Assembly (NCBI GenBank): GCA_026075535.2
Contig: AP026548.1
Location: 6,262,001-6,326,000, forward strand
Origin: Tricholoma matsutake
Lineage: Eukaryota > Basidiomycota > Agaricomycetes > Agaricales > Tricholomataceae
DNA length: 64,000 nucleotides
Direction: 5' to 3'
Shown: positions 11,182-23,700 of the stretch, one piece after another
Layout of the letters: each line of letters opens with the position of its first letter
Numbering within the stretch: position 1 is the first letter of the stretch
Notes under the pieces: generated by a model
What the model was told of the DNA's origin: nothing
What the model saw: only the letters and a program-made list of their open reading frames with translations
Databases searched by the model: none
Made by a program: the position numbers and the translations under genes

Positions 11182-12124
11182 TTACGTTCGGCCACCGCGT
11201 CCTGTGGGATGGTAAGCAGGAGGGGAGCGAGAGTTACATCTCGCACTCACCTCGTCATAGCGAGCTTTGATCCAATCACGGTCAAAGTGATGTCACCAAA
11301 AATTGCACCAGCGATCGTCGGATGCGTGATTCTTCCGGCAGTTTATGCACCTAGCCGGGTGAGGACAGGCTGCCCCCTCTGGGGTAGCTGGGACAGGAGG
11401 GTTTGCCTTAGCGTTTCCCTTGCAACACCCTGCAAGGGCACGATGGTGCTCCTTACGGTGTGGGCCTGCACAGATTGGACACTTGGTCTGTGGAGCTCTA
11501 CATGCCGGGGTGGGGTGGCCCCATTTCCAGCATCGTTGACAGAGAGGCAAGCCAGGATTTGCCCTGGCCGCCCTAACATAAGCAACGTAGCATCCAAACT
11601 GGACGCCCCGACCAATAAGAGCCTTGGCTCGTGCACCACTGACTGAGTCAGCAATGTTAAGGTAAACGGTGCACGTATCCGACATCTTCGAATCATGTAC
11701 TACCCGTGGGGGGACTTGTAACACTGTGAGGTCCGATATGCCACAACTTTCCCAAATGTGCGATGACAATCTCAGGCATTAATGCCTTGTCGTTAGCGAT
11801 AAATGGCACGTCTACCAGTTTGAGGTACGACGTGGACATGGGTAGCGCTGCGTCTACTTGCAGCGCGAAAGGGAATGCCTTGTGGGCAGCCTCCTTGAAG
11901 CAACGAAGGTCCTCCTCAGAGGCGACAACGTCTGTAGCAACTGATAAGTTACCAGCATACATCGATGCAGACTGGGCCACTAGCTTAGAGTGGTGCAGGG
12001 CGAGAGTGGCCCGGACATGGTCCAGGAAGTCAGCAGGGTTCGTCTCCGCCCCAAGGGGGGGATGAACATGGACCAGAACCTCTCATCTCGATGGTCCATG
12101 GACAGTAGGCGAAGGCTTAGCGGC
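11182..12124 (-). pseudogene. LINE ORF1, C-terminal half (L3)
   Basis: Carries the three cysteine knuckles (CQRCWKWGHPTPAC, CPICAGPHRKEHH, CINCRKNHASDDRWC) and the basic end, with TAA at 11184-11182. A one-base change near 11745-11765 shifts the frame: SSHIWESCGISDLTVL replaces IAHLGKSGISDLTVL. L4 is inserted at 12125; the N-terminal half is at 28931-29927. Confidence 0.8.
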
Positions 12125-12145
12125 TTTTTTTTTTTTTTTTTTTTT

Positions 12146-12670
12146 GGGTCAAAAGTTTATAACGCGGCGCCCAATCGCAGTCCGCGGTAGAGACATACAA
12201 ACAGAGTACACTACACCCAGCCCAAGTCCTCCTCCTGCTGATCTTCGCACCAACCACCTGGATAGCTGCAACGACCACTAAGGGGGCCCCCTTTATCAAG
12301 TAAACGGACTTGCCAGTGGTGGCGTACCGACAACCCGGACTTGACAATGTTGTGTTCCCCAAGACTCTACGGGTATGTGTGCAAGATTTAGGGGAAACTG
12401 CCGCCCTGACGTGAGCCTCTCAGCCTGGAAAGGAAAGCGTAATCGACTGGAGTCGCCGTAACGCATAACCGACAGAGGATCTGGAAGCGCTCAGGCGCCT
12501 CCCCGAACCAGTACCTAGTTTCGTGTCCCCCCTCCCTGACAGTTGCTCCTGAACATGGGTGGGCCCCCTTTATGAGGGTTAACGGACTCGTCTGGTGCCC
12601 TGCGGCCACCCCGACATACTGATAACACTAGCCAGAACCAGACGAGGGTCATACGCCCTGCGCGCAAAGC
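12146..12670 (-). other. LINE 3' UTR (L4)
   Basis: About 525 bp between the ORF2 stop and poly(A), matching the 3' UTRs of L5, L9, L10 and L12. It contains two diverged copies of a motif ending ATAAAGGGGGCCC and the terminal box GCGGACTGCGATCGGGC...TTATAAACTTTTGACCC that resembles the end of S elements. Confidence 0.8.
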
Positions 12671-13646
12671 CTATCCTGGATCCCACACAAGTGAGTTGAA
12701 CGATCCTAGTGCAGGATTATTGTCCATGAATTCGTGGAAGCCCTCGATGGAGTCTGGGTTTGCACGAGTTTCTTTGCGATCCACCTTGGGGCAGATGCGT
12801 AGTAAATGATCCCGGGTTTGTATCTCGGGACCAAGGCACCAGCATTGGTACTCCCCGTCGAGGGAGAGATGATGACGATACTCCCCTATAGGAGCATGGC
12901 CAGTAATCATTCGAGTTGAACGGGAAGTCAACATGGTGTTGTTTCCCATAACTTTCAGCCAAGGCCGACCTTTGTGAGTTGAGGGTAGTACCGGTTTTCC
13001 ACCTACTCCTTTGAGTTGGTAGAAATGCCGACCACAATACGCCGGATCTGAGAACCGGGTGTGCCAATCCTTACAAACGGCCTTTTTGACCTGATTTTTA
13101 AGGTAGTCTAAAGACGTCTGCAGGTGTCTGCCCACGGAGATCTTGGTAGATGTAGCTACATCATGAGCCATCTTATGTACGTTCCACTCGAATTTCGAGG
13201 GGACATGCCAGAGTGTAACTTTCCTCTCCTCGTTCCCAGCTAGCCAGGGGCGCAGAGAGCGACAAGCGTCCAGGGCAAAGATTTGCCCAGAGCGTGGCTT
13301 TGGATCAATTAGGGACTCGATTCCCGTAGTAGAATCTGGGAAAATCACCAACTTTCTGCACCCTCTGCTGCAAGCAGCCGAGACGCCTAGTTGGAGAGTG
13401 AAGAGTTCAACCTCCGGGGGGGTTCTCCTCCCAGAGGCTGAGACAACGCGATCCACTTGTTCTCCCTGTCTGAAGACAAGAGCGCAAGCGACAGCTTGGA
13501 ATTTAGCATCAGTGGGCACCGAAGCGTCCACTGCAATAACGAGAGTGTCATCCTCTGCCTGGGCAGAGGCCCAGGCCTTGTCGAGGTCGCTCCTGTAAGA
13601 ATTCCTCGCTCCATCCTCCTTAGAGGTGAGGCGATGAGAGGAAAAG

Positions 13647-15508
13647 CATTGCTTCTTGACTTGTTACAACCACCATAAACAGTGGTAAACACTCCTGCTC
13701 GATGTTGGTAGCAATGTCGAGACTCCAATTTTCGTCCGATTTTCGATCGGATTTCACCATCACAAACGCTCTCGGCGTCTCCAGGCCTGCCCTGATTTGC
13801 TAAGAGATCCGTCCATCCGATCCCCAGGGATGCCCCGGTCATTGTTTTTGACAATGACTGCTATTCGTCTCGTTCCCCTGTGCTTCAAGGATCCTGGCTA
13901 GGTGAGTGGTGTCTATGAAAGAGTAGTCTAGGTCCCTATCGGGGCTTAGAGTGGGTGTGGGATGCCTGCTTCAATGCTCGCCCAAGTCGACGCACTCGTT
14001 TAGTTGGGGGAGGTCTGGCTCAGGGGGAGGGACATCATTACTAGACTGCTGGTCGTCTCTGGGGCTTCCAACCTCCATGCTATGTGAGTCACTACTACTA
14101 GGGACAAGCTACACTGACTACCTGTTGGAATACACCGTCGCTAAAAGGGGCCGGGTGACGGTGCCCCCTGATAGCTAGGTCGATGCTCTGGTGGCCGCAT
14201 TTCACCACCGACTCTTCACCTCCGGTGCTCACTCCTCTGGGGTGTTATGACCTGGGTTCAATCTTCTCCCACCAGGCAACAGGATGCGCGGCCTGTTTGC
14301 CCCCTCAGAGCATTTGGAGGCTGTATCGGGTGGACCTGGAACTGAGACAAAGGGCCATCTGTTATCGATCTTACGCTACGTATTTTGACTGTTATTGTCA
14401 TTTACCTGTGCTAACTCACTCTCAATGCCCAAATGGCTGAACAGAGACCAAACCACACACTGGGGCCTTCACGACCCCACCTTGATTATGGGTGACATCG
14501 TTGGTGATGATGCCCAAGACTATGACACCCAGTTCTCACAGAACGAACTGGAGGTAGCAGCTGCCCTAGGCAGTTTTAGATCTGTGGGCTGGGGAGGACC
14601 TCCCCGACCCTGATGACTACGAGGACTCTCTTGCTAGGCAGGAGGCTCTTGCTTACACTGCATGCTGCGTATTTCGATCACTAGCATCATATACCAGTAC
14701 TAACTTGCTCCTGATGCCCAAGCGGACAACCAGAGACGATTGTTCCAACAATCCTACGCCTCCAGCAGCTGTCCCAGCTTCCTGTGTGGCGATGCCAACA
14801 GCTCTAGCAGAGCTTCAATCTGGGGAACCCTCGTTCCCAGTACAGTGCCGTCATCATCACAGATGGTCGTGCCATTACTTGTGTGGGGCATTCTGCTCCA
14901 CACCCATCACCGCCAGTCCACTGGCTGCTGTCAGGTTGGTGACAAATGTCGCTGCCCTTTACGTTCTCCCCACTGCGGGGGGGAAACTGTTATCGAGTGC
15001 ATGTGCTTGCAGCGCATTTGCTCAAGGGGGCCTTGGCCCCCTGCCTACGACAGTTCCGGTGAATAACCAGGTGAACAACCAGCCGCCACATTACTGTCAC
15101 GCGTGCATTACACGGTGATGGTCCACCTCATTCATCTGGGGTGGTCAATCCTCATTGGCTGGGAGTATGCAGATGGTTATTCCTCCCACAAGGGGGGATT
15201 TACAGTGAATTAACACGGCCGTGCCTGATCTGACTTCGGTTGGATATGTGGCTGGGGGACCAGTTTGCACCAGCGGGTGATCTAATGGCTAGCTTCGGGA
15301 GGGGGTCTCCCCCTCCAGATTATTGCCTTTCCTGGCTGAGAGGCCAACGTCTGTGGCACTGCCCACCTAAAGTGGCTAAAACGAGGACCTGGGTAGGATA
15401 TGGGTGAGGGGAAGCGTAGTTATAGTACTACCCAAGTTTGTATCCTGCTCCGCGGACTGCGATCGAGCCCCGCATTATAAATTGTTGACCCAAAAAAAAA
15501 AAAAAAAT
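13647..15508 (+). mobile_element. S element S_2 (subfamily S-C) in L4 ORF2
   Basis: Plus-strand S copy of 1862 bp. It starts CATTGCTTCTTGACTTGTTAC and ends ...TTATAAATTGTTGACCC plus 16 A. The 12-bp target duplication tgagaggaaaag is at 13635-13646 and 15509-15520. The leader and 3' UTR are complete, but the ORF is internally deleted. S_3 and S_8 have the same deletion and nearly the same length (1867 and 1864 bp), so this shortened form has been copied repeatedly. Confidence 0.9.
14425..14613 (+). pseudogene. ORF-S remnant, subfamily C (S_2)
   Basis: Starts at ATG 14425 (MPKWLNRDQTTHWGLHD), homologous to the S-A start, and keeps the GDIVGDDAQDYDTQ acidic stretch. It shifts frame after about 50 codons and stops at 14613. 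Downstream, in another frame, LARQEAL and LQSGEPS match S-A, but the ERNAWRQMAWELF block between them is missing. A second start-like segment (LLLMPKRTTRDD, about 14700) suggests part of the ORF 5' region was duplicated when the middle was lost. Confidence 0.7.
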
Positions 15509-17764
15509 TGAGAGGAAAAGTGAGTGGGGAATAGATCCTTCACTCTGTTTCCAGGTGTGTTTTCTTCCCCATAGGGGTCGAACTCATCGCCTGGTACAAG
15601 GGCAACACTGCAGCCGAAGCGACAGATGGACCTTGTAGGTTGAGTGTGTCGAGCACGTTCCCTCCCCAGAGTCCTAGCTCATGAGAGTGGGTAGTGCTGA
15701 CGTGGTTGGGCCCTAAGATCGCCCTTAGGGGGTGTGATGGAGCCAATAGGGGGGTTCTGAACACCCCTCTGTCGACCAGACGATGCAGTAGCAGCTGCAT
15801 AGGCAGCAGCCCCGCTATACTTTCCAGACCGCCTATGGGGGTGGTTCTGAATGCAGCGAGGATCCAACGAGCAGCGATGGACTGCACTTGGGCCAGCGTT
15901 TTGATGACACCTTTGACGTGAGTGCCCTTGAAATGCCAGAGTCTGAGTCCGTATGTCATGATAGGTACGACACACGAACGGTACAGGAGGCGTTTCTGCA
16001 TAGGGGTTAACCCTCTGACAGAATTGCCGAGCATACCCATTGCCCTCGCAGTGGTGAGGGCTTTGGTGGAGTAAAACTGCGTATGCTCCTTGAAGTAGAG
16101 TTTGCAGTCGAAGAAGAATCCAAGGTACCTCCAGGTAACCTTGGGTTTGAGGGGGGTGTTGCCCGTGTAAGGGGCAAAGCCTAGGTCAATGGGTAAGGGA
16201 GTAAAGCTCCTTGCCCTTGAGAAGTGAAATATTTCGGATTTGTCATGTTCAAGGACAAGTCCGAGAGCGGTGAATGCCTGGAAGATCCAGCCATATGCTT
16301 TTTTAAGAAGGGGGAGGTTATCCTCCAACTGTGGGGAGCGGGCGATGAGGGTACCATCATCCACATAGGACATGAGATCGACATCTCTGCCGATTTCGCT
16401 TCTTCTGAAGAGCTTCATAATGGGCGTCAGATATAACGCCGATAAGACAGGAGACAAGGCAGAACCTTGTCCCACTCCCACATCAGCTGCAAAGGAGCCA
16501 GATGAGAAAGTGTTCCATTTGTAGGTCGTCTTGCGACCGACCAGATATGAACGGAAGAAATTCACTACTTGCACAGGGAATCCCGACCAAGAAATGATCT
16601 CCAACAGAACCTGGTGGTTCAAGGAGGGGAAAAATTGGGCAATGTCAAAGGTGACAACGCTGGTTTTGAGCCCTTTGGCCCACCCTGCCCTAACAAGATG
16701 GGTAAGGTAGATTCCTGCATCCTCAGTGGAACGCTGGGCGATGCCTCCGAACTGATTTTGCTCGAAGGCCTCGTGTGCGACACCATCAAACTGAAGTTTC
16801 CTAGACAACATCTTTTCGACTAGTTTGCCCAGAGTGTTCAGGAGCACGATGGGCCTGAATGACTTTGGTGTGGAGTAGTTGGGTTTCCCTGGTTTCGGGA
16901 TAATAACCGACAGGGATTCCTTAAAGTGAGCTGGCCAGTGGCCAGCAGTGATGCACGCCTCAGCAATGCAGGTGATGAGTCCTGCCACTTCTGGGTTGCT
17001 ACACCAGTGTTTTAGGTGCGACCACGTAACATGATCGGGACCTGGAGCAGAATGGGAAGAACACGCATTTAGCGCTTCTTTCATTTCTGTGACGGAGAAT
17101 GGGATCCAGGCCCTTTCAGGCACCGGATCAAGTTCCTCAAGAATGCTCAAATCGACTACTCGATCTGAAGCAGCATTATAGGACCCATCAAGGGCAGCCC
17201 AAAGGGCCTCCAGATCGTTGCAGGGTTCTCCCCGATAGGAGATAGCCTCATACGATGGAAGGTTGCATTGACAAGTCCAGGACATCAAATCCCAGGGTCG
17301 TCTGTTCATCGTAGCCACTTCTTGGATACGGTCATCGAAAAAGTCATGCTTTGCATGTCGCATGACTTTCCTGTAATGCCTCCAGTCCTCCTCATCACGG
17401 GAGGCTCTGTAAGCGTCTAGAGCACCACTGCATTCATCTGTCCACCAACCTTTGGATGACTTGCCGAGGCGAGATTCCTTGGCATGGTTTTCCCATGCCT
17501 TGGTTAAAATCGTTGATATCGCCGAGACGACATCATCGATTTCTGCCCATGTATCTCCATGCCAGTCTAGCCACAGGGTTAAAGCGGAGGAGACAGCATC
17601 TCGATATGATGCTTCCTCCTCGGATCCTTTTTTGATGGACCACTTGGTGACCAGAACCAGAGATCCCGGGCCAGGTAGCACTAATGTCAGAGGGGCATGG
17701 TCAGACGTCCCCCTGGCTTCAGGTACGATCTCACAGTACAGTACAAATCTGAGATCTGTAGGTA

Positions 17765-20083
17765 AGACTACCTTAAAAATCAGGTCGAAAAGGCCGTTTG
17801 TAAGGATTGGCACACCCGGTTCTCAGATCTGGCGTATCATGGTCGGCATTTCTACCAACTCAAAGGAGTAGGTGGAAAACTGGTCTTACCCTCGACTCAC
17901 AAAGGTGGGCCTTGGCTGAAAGTTATGGGAAACAACACTTCGTTGACTTCCCGTTCAACTTGCATGATGACTGGCCATGCTCCTATAGGGGAGTATCATC
18001 AACGCCTATCCCCTGATGGGGAATACCAATGCTGGTGCCTTGGTCCCGACATACAAACTCGAGACCATCTGTTACGCGTCTGCCTGAAGGTGGATCACAA
18101 ACATCGCTCCTTGACTTGTTACAACCACCATAAATAGTGGTAAACACCTCTGCTCAACGTTGCACGCGACGTCGACACTTCAATTTTTGTCCGATTTTCG
18201 ATCGGATTTCACCATCACGAACGCTCTCGGCGTCTCCAGGCCTGCCCTGATTTGCTAAGAGATCCGTCCATCCGATCCCCGGGGATGCCCTGGTCATTGT
18301 TTTTGACAATGACTGCTATTCGTCTCGTTCCCCTGTGCTTCGAGGATCCTGGCTAGGTGAGTGGTGTCTATGAAAGAGTAGTCTAGGTCCCTATGGGGGC
18401 TTAGAGTGGGTGTGGGATGCCTGCTTCAATGCTCGCCCAAGTCGACGCACTCATTTAGTTGGGGGAGGTCTGGCTCAGGGGGAGGGACATCGTTACTGGA
18501 CTGCTGGTCGTCTCTGGGGCTTCCAACCTCCATGCTATGTGAGTCACTACTACTAGGGACAAGCTACACTGACTACCTGTTGGAATACACCGTCGCTAAA
18601 AGGGGCCGGGTGACGGTGCCCCCTGATAGCTAGGTCGATGCTCTGGTGGCCGCATTTCACCACCGACTCCTCACCTCTGGTGCTCACTCCTCTGGGGTGT
18701 TATGACCTGGGTTCAATCTTCTCCCACCAGGCAACAGGATGCGCGGCCTGTTTGCCCCCTCAGAGCGTTTGGAGGCTGTATCGGGTGGACCTGGAACTGA
18801 GACAAGGGGCCATCTGTTATCGATCTTACGCTACGTACTTTGACTGTTATTGTCATTTACCTGTGCTAACTCACTCTCAATGCCCAAACGGCTGAACAGA
18901 GACCAAACCACACACTGGGGCCTTCAGGACCCCACCTTGATTACGGGTGACATCGTTGGTGATGATGCCCAAGACTATGACACCCAGTTCTCACAGAACG
19001 AACTGGAGGTAGCAGCTGCCCTAGGCAGTTTGAGATCTGTGGGCCGGGGAGAACCTCCCTGACCCTGACGACTACGAGGACTTTCTTGCTAGGCAGGAGG
19101 CCCTCGCTTACACTGCACGCTGCGTATTTCGATCACTAGCATCATATACCAGTACTAACTTGCTCCTGATGCCCAAGCGGACAACCAGAGACGATCGTTC
19201 CAACAATCCTATGCCTCCGGCAGCTGTCCCAGCTTCCTGTGTGGTGATGCCAACAGCTCTAGCAGAGCTTCAATCTGGGGAACCCTCGTTCCCAGTACAG
19301 TGCCGTCATCATCACAGATGGCCGTGCCATTACTTGTGTGGGGCATTCTGCTCCACACCCATCACCGCCAGTCCGCTGGCTGCTGTCGGGTTGGTGACAA
19401 ATGTCGCTGCCCTTTACGTTCTCCCCGCTGCGGGGGGGAAACTGTTATCGAGTGCATGTGCTTGCAGCGCATTTGCTCGAGGGGGGCCTTGGCCCCCTGC
19501 CTATGATGGTTCCGGTGAATAACCAGGTGAACAACCAGCCGCCACATTACTGTCACGTGTGCATTACACGGTGCTGGTCCATCTCATTCATCTGGGGTGG
19601 TCAATCCTCATTGGCTGGGAGTATGCGGACGGTTATTCCTCCTGCAAGGGGGGATTTACAGTGAATTAACACGGCTGTGCCTGATCTGACTTCGGTTGGA
19701 TATGTGGCTGGGGGACCGGTTCGCACCAGTGGGTGATCTAATGGCGAGCTTCAGGAGGGGGTCTCCCCCTCCAGATTATTGCCTTTCCTGGCTGAGAGGC
19801 CAATGTCTGTGGCACTGCCCGCCTAAAGTGGCTAAAACGAGGACCTGGGTAGGATATGGGTGAGGGGAAGCATAGTTATAGTAGTACCCAAGTTTGTATC
19901 CTGCTCTGCGGACTGCGATCGAGCCCCGCATTATAAATTGTTGACCCAAAAAAAAAAAAAAAAAAAAAAAGGTGGATCGCAAAGAAACTCGTGCAAGCCC
20001 AGACTCTGTCGAAGGCTTCCATGAATTCATGGACAATAACCCAGTCTTAGGGTCGTTCAACTCACTTGCGTGGGACCCAGGAT
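17765..20083 (+). pseudogene. LINE ORF2 C-terminal end (L5), split by S_3
   Basis: Encodes LKNQVEKAVCKDW-like residues, the CWCLGPDIQTRDHLLRVC motif and the end ...VLGSFNSLAWDPG, followed by the natural stop near 20083. S_3 occupies 18102-19968 in the middle. It lacks all catalytic domains because the copy is 5'-truncated. Confidence 0.82.
18102..19968 (+). mobile_element. S element S_3 (subfamily S-C) in L5
   Basis: Starts CATCGCTCCTTGACTTG and ends ...TTATAAATTGTTGACCC with a long A run (19948-19970). The 15-bp target duplication AAGGTGGATC(A/G)CAAA lies at 18087-18101 and 19969-19983 with one mismatch. Sequence and length closely match S_2 and S_8. The ORF remnant at 18880-19062 (MPKRLNRDQTTHWGL) shifts frame after about 60 codons. 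Confidence 0.9.
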
Positions 20084-20345
20084 AGGTTGTGCGTGCAGGG
20101 CGTATGACCCTCATCTGGTTCTAGCCAGTGTTATCGGTATGTCGGGGTGGCCGTAGGGCACCAGACAAGTCTGTTAACCCTCATAAAGGGGGCCCACCCC
20201 TGTTCAGGAGCGACTGTCAGGGAGGGGGGACACAAAACTAGGTACTGGTTCAGGGAGGCGCCTGAGCGCTTTCAGATCCTCTGTCGGTTACGCGTTACAG
20301 CGACTTTAGTCGAATATGCTCTCCTTTCCGAACTGAGAGGCTCAC

Positions 20346-20771
20346 TATAAGGGCAACCTAAGCCTCTAGCAAAGGGAAATCCGAAGTTAAAATTATACTA
20401 CATAATACAGGCATTGGGGGCGCACCTAGCAAAGGGAAATCCGAAGAGAAAACTCTAAGGATCCCCTTGCTGATGCCCAGTATATGTGAAGACGACAAAA
20501 ATCAAATATAACCTAAAAATAGAAAAAGGCGGAGATAGGCGGATCAAGGCCGCCGAATGACATCATACCAAGGGGTATGTGTCGGAAGGGGTACTCCGCC
20601 TCTAAATATAAAAGTGTCAACATATACAAACATGATAGCAAGGGAAAATTAGTAATAAAATCCGGAAAAATCATAGAAAATGAAGAATAGAAGGAAATGA
20701 GGTGGGGAAAAATATGGGACGAACATAAAAAATAGGAAAAACACACAGGGCACCCCCTTAGTCCCCTTACA
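20346..20771 (-). repeat. Gypsy 3' LTR
   Basis: 426 bp, nearly identical to the 5' LTR. Each LTR contains a 21-bp direct repeat 60 bp apart (20366-20386 and 20426-20446; core CTAGCAAAGGGAAATCCG). Confidence 0.92.
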
Positions 20772-20784
20772 TCACCCCCTCTCT
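20772..20784 (-). other. Gypsy polypurine tract
   Basis: The minus strand reads TAGAGAGGGGGTGA immediately before the 3' LTR, overlapping the pol stop codon. Its position and purine content fit the plus-strand primer. Confidence 0.75.
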
Positions 20785-23700
20785 AAGATGCATCGCCCCG
20801 ATGCATTCGAAATCGTATACGACCAAAGTCCGTGACTTGAATGCGACGCAGTGCAGCAGTGTGCCGTCGGTGGAATTCCTTGATTAACCGAGGGGCATTT
20901 ACGTCAGACTCTTCGACCCATGAGTTCTCCTCATACCCATAACCCTTCCAATGTACCAAATACTGGAGTTTTCCTCGACGCAAACGGCTGTCCAAGATTG
21001 ACTCGACTTCATATTGGGGTTCTCCCTCGATCACTGTAGGTGGTGGTGGTGGGTGTGAATGGCATCCCGGGAACGGATCTGGGGGAGCTGGAAGCAATTT
21101 GACGACATGGAAGACGGGATGGAGTCTGGACATGGAGGCTGGGAGGCGTAGACGATAGGCATGTGTTCCAACGCACTTGACAATGGGGAAAGGTCCCAAG
21201 AAGCGATGAGCGAGCTTCTTGGATGGACGTGTAGTGGAGATGTCACTGGAGTCAAGATAAACTCGATCACCAACCTTGTACTGAGGGGTTGGGGAGTGGC
21301 GCTGGTTGTAAAATTGCACCATGTCGTCCTTCGCCTTTGCTAAGGCTGCCCTTGCCTCCTCCAAGCTATCCCTCATGCGTTCTGTGAACTCATTCACTGT
21401 CTCGATGTGTGAGGGAGTTTGGCGAGGTTCAAATCCCATGCGTGGATGTCGTCCAGTGTCTAAGAGGAAAGGGGTCTGTTGAGTGGAAGCATGGACATGG
21501 TTGTTGTATCCGAACTCGGCCAAAGGAAGGAGATCATCCCAATCGTCCTGGCGTTCATTGACAAAGAGGCGGATGTACTGCTCCAGTTCCTGGTTGACTC
21601 GCTCCGTCTGGCCATCAGTTTGTGGGTGAGAAGCAGTTGAAGCGAGGAGTTTGATCCCCAGGAGTCGGTACAGCTCACGAGTGAACTCTGCCATGAACTG
21701 AGGGCCACGATCCGAGAGGAAGGCACCAGGAAGTCCATGTAACTTCCACACGTGGTGGAGGTAGAGTCGAGCGGCACCTAGGGCACTGACAGTGGTGTGA
21801 GTGGGAATGAAGTGAGTGCGTTTTCCCACTGAGTCAACTGTGCACATCACCGCATCAAACCCGTTTGACTCTGGCAATTCCACCACAAAGTCGACGCTGA
21901 CGACATCCCAATGACTCTCTGGAACAGGAAGAGGGTGTAGCTCACCAATAGGCTTGCGACGAGGGACCTTGGTGCGTAAGCAAAGGTCACAAGTGCGACA
22001 ATACTGACCAATGAGCCGTGACATTTGTGGCCACCAATAGTTCCGTGAGGTGAGCTCCAAGGTCTTCCAGCGTCCGGGGTGGCCAGCAATCTGTGAGTCA
22101 TGGTGTTGGGATATGATGCGCCGGCGAAGGTCTGGGTCATTGGGAACATAGATGCGATCCCTGAAATACAACAAGTCCTCCTTTTCAGCCCACTCTGCCG
22201 CACGTAAGGAAAGGGTCGATCCCTTCCTCAGTTCTTTAACAGCTCGGGCGACAACATCCTCATGTAAACCGCTATGGTTTGCGCGACGAATGTCACGTAG
22301 AATGTCCCGCTCCTCGCCCTGGGGTACGATGCCTTCCAGTGCCCGAATGGTGAACAGGTCTGGCTGCAACAGCACAATGTTTTGGTTGTCACCGCTGCCA
22401 TCCCCATGGTCTGCACGTCGGGATAGGGCATCGGTCTTCCCCATGCTGCGACCCGGACGGTGGTGCAAGGAGAAATCGAATCTAGATAGATACAGGGACC
22501 AACGAGCTTGACGACGGTTCAATTTCTTGGCCGTCATGAAGTACTCGAGGTTCTTGTGATCCGTCCAAATTTCCACCTTGTGTTGGGCACCCTCGAGGAA
22601 GTGTCGCCACTCCTCAAGCGCACGCATTATCGCCAACATCTCCTCGTCATGGATCTCGTAGTTTCTCTCTACAGCACTAAGGCTTTTGGAGTAGAACGCA
22701 ACAGGATGCCACTTCTGGTCCTCCGGAGACTGCTGAGACAACACAGTGCCCGTCGCAAAGTCAGAACTGTCGGCTTCTACACGAAAAGGACGCGAATCGT
22801 CAGCAAAGGTAAGGATCGGAGCGGAAGTGACCATCTCCTTAAGCTTTTCGAACGCCTCCTGTTGTGCATTATCCCACCTCCATGCCTCCTTTCCTGTCAA
22901 GTCGAACAGTGGTCGTGCATGATGTGAGAAATCCTTGATAAAACGCCGATAAAAATTGATGAAGCCCAGGAAAGACTGCACCTCCTTCTTGTTCGTGGGC
23001 GTAGGCCAAGCTGTGACCCCATTTACCTTGATAGGATCCATCTCCACTTGACCCTCCGAGATAATCAGGCTGAGGTACTCGATCTTGGTCCTTTCGAACT
23101 CGCATTTGTCCTGACGAAGGTAGAGTTTGTACCGTCGAAGTCGCTCTAGGACGAGGCGCGTGATGCGACGGTGCTCTTCAACCGTGCGAGTGAAGATGAG
23201 GATGTCGTCGAGATAGATGCAGACAACGCCTTCGAGGATGAGGTCATGGAAGATGTCGTTCATCATGGTCTGAAAGGTGGCAGGGCTATTAGTAAGGCCA
23301 AAGAACATGACAAGCGGTTCAAAAAGACCACGGTTGGTACGAAAGGCTGCCTTCCACTCATCTCCCTCCTTTATCCTCACATTATTATAGCCCCAACGGA
23401 CATCGAGCTTGGTGAAGTATCGGGCTCCACGGAGCTGGTTTACGAGTTCGGAGATGAGGGGTAGTGGGTAGCGATTTTTGACCGTGATGTTGTTGAGTCT
23501 TCTGTAGTCTTGAACCAGTCGAAGTGAGCCATCCTTCTTCTTGACAAAGAAAAAGGGAGAGGCCATGGGTGACTTCGATGGTCGAATACGTCCAGAGGCC
23601 AGGTGCTCGTCGATGAACTGGTCAAGCTGCCGTTGTTCCTCCGGAGAGAGAGGATAGACCTTGCAGGATGAAGGGGTTGCGCCGGGGGTGAGTTCGATCG

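Larger units (their letters stand above)
12671..17764 (-). pseudogene. LINE ORF2, RT to RNase H (L4), interrupted by S_2 and a frameshift
   Basis: Coding remnant in two blocks. 12671-13634 holds RNase H and the C-terminal CWCLGPEIQTRDHLLRIC motif with the natural stop at 12671. 15521-17764 holds the end of the endonuclease and the RT (FDIAQFFPSL, GQGSALSP, YVDD, YLGFFFD). S_2 sits between them. A one-base loss near 15600 turns SAAALALVPGDEF into SAAVLPLYQAMSS and ends the frame at 15540. L5 interrupts the upstream side at 17764; 25837-25966 is the next endonuclease piece. Confidence 0.85.

Noticed and set aside
15492..15507. A and T runs as simple microsatellites or terminators
   Set aside because: Each run sits at the end of an L or S copy, usually next to a target duplication, so they are retroposon tails.
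18349..18363. GGTGAGT in the S leader as a 5' splice site
   Set aside because: It is conserved, but no consistent acceptor precedes the ORF, and every copy, each made from RNA, still contains the segment, so it is not normally spliced.
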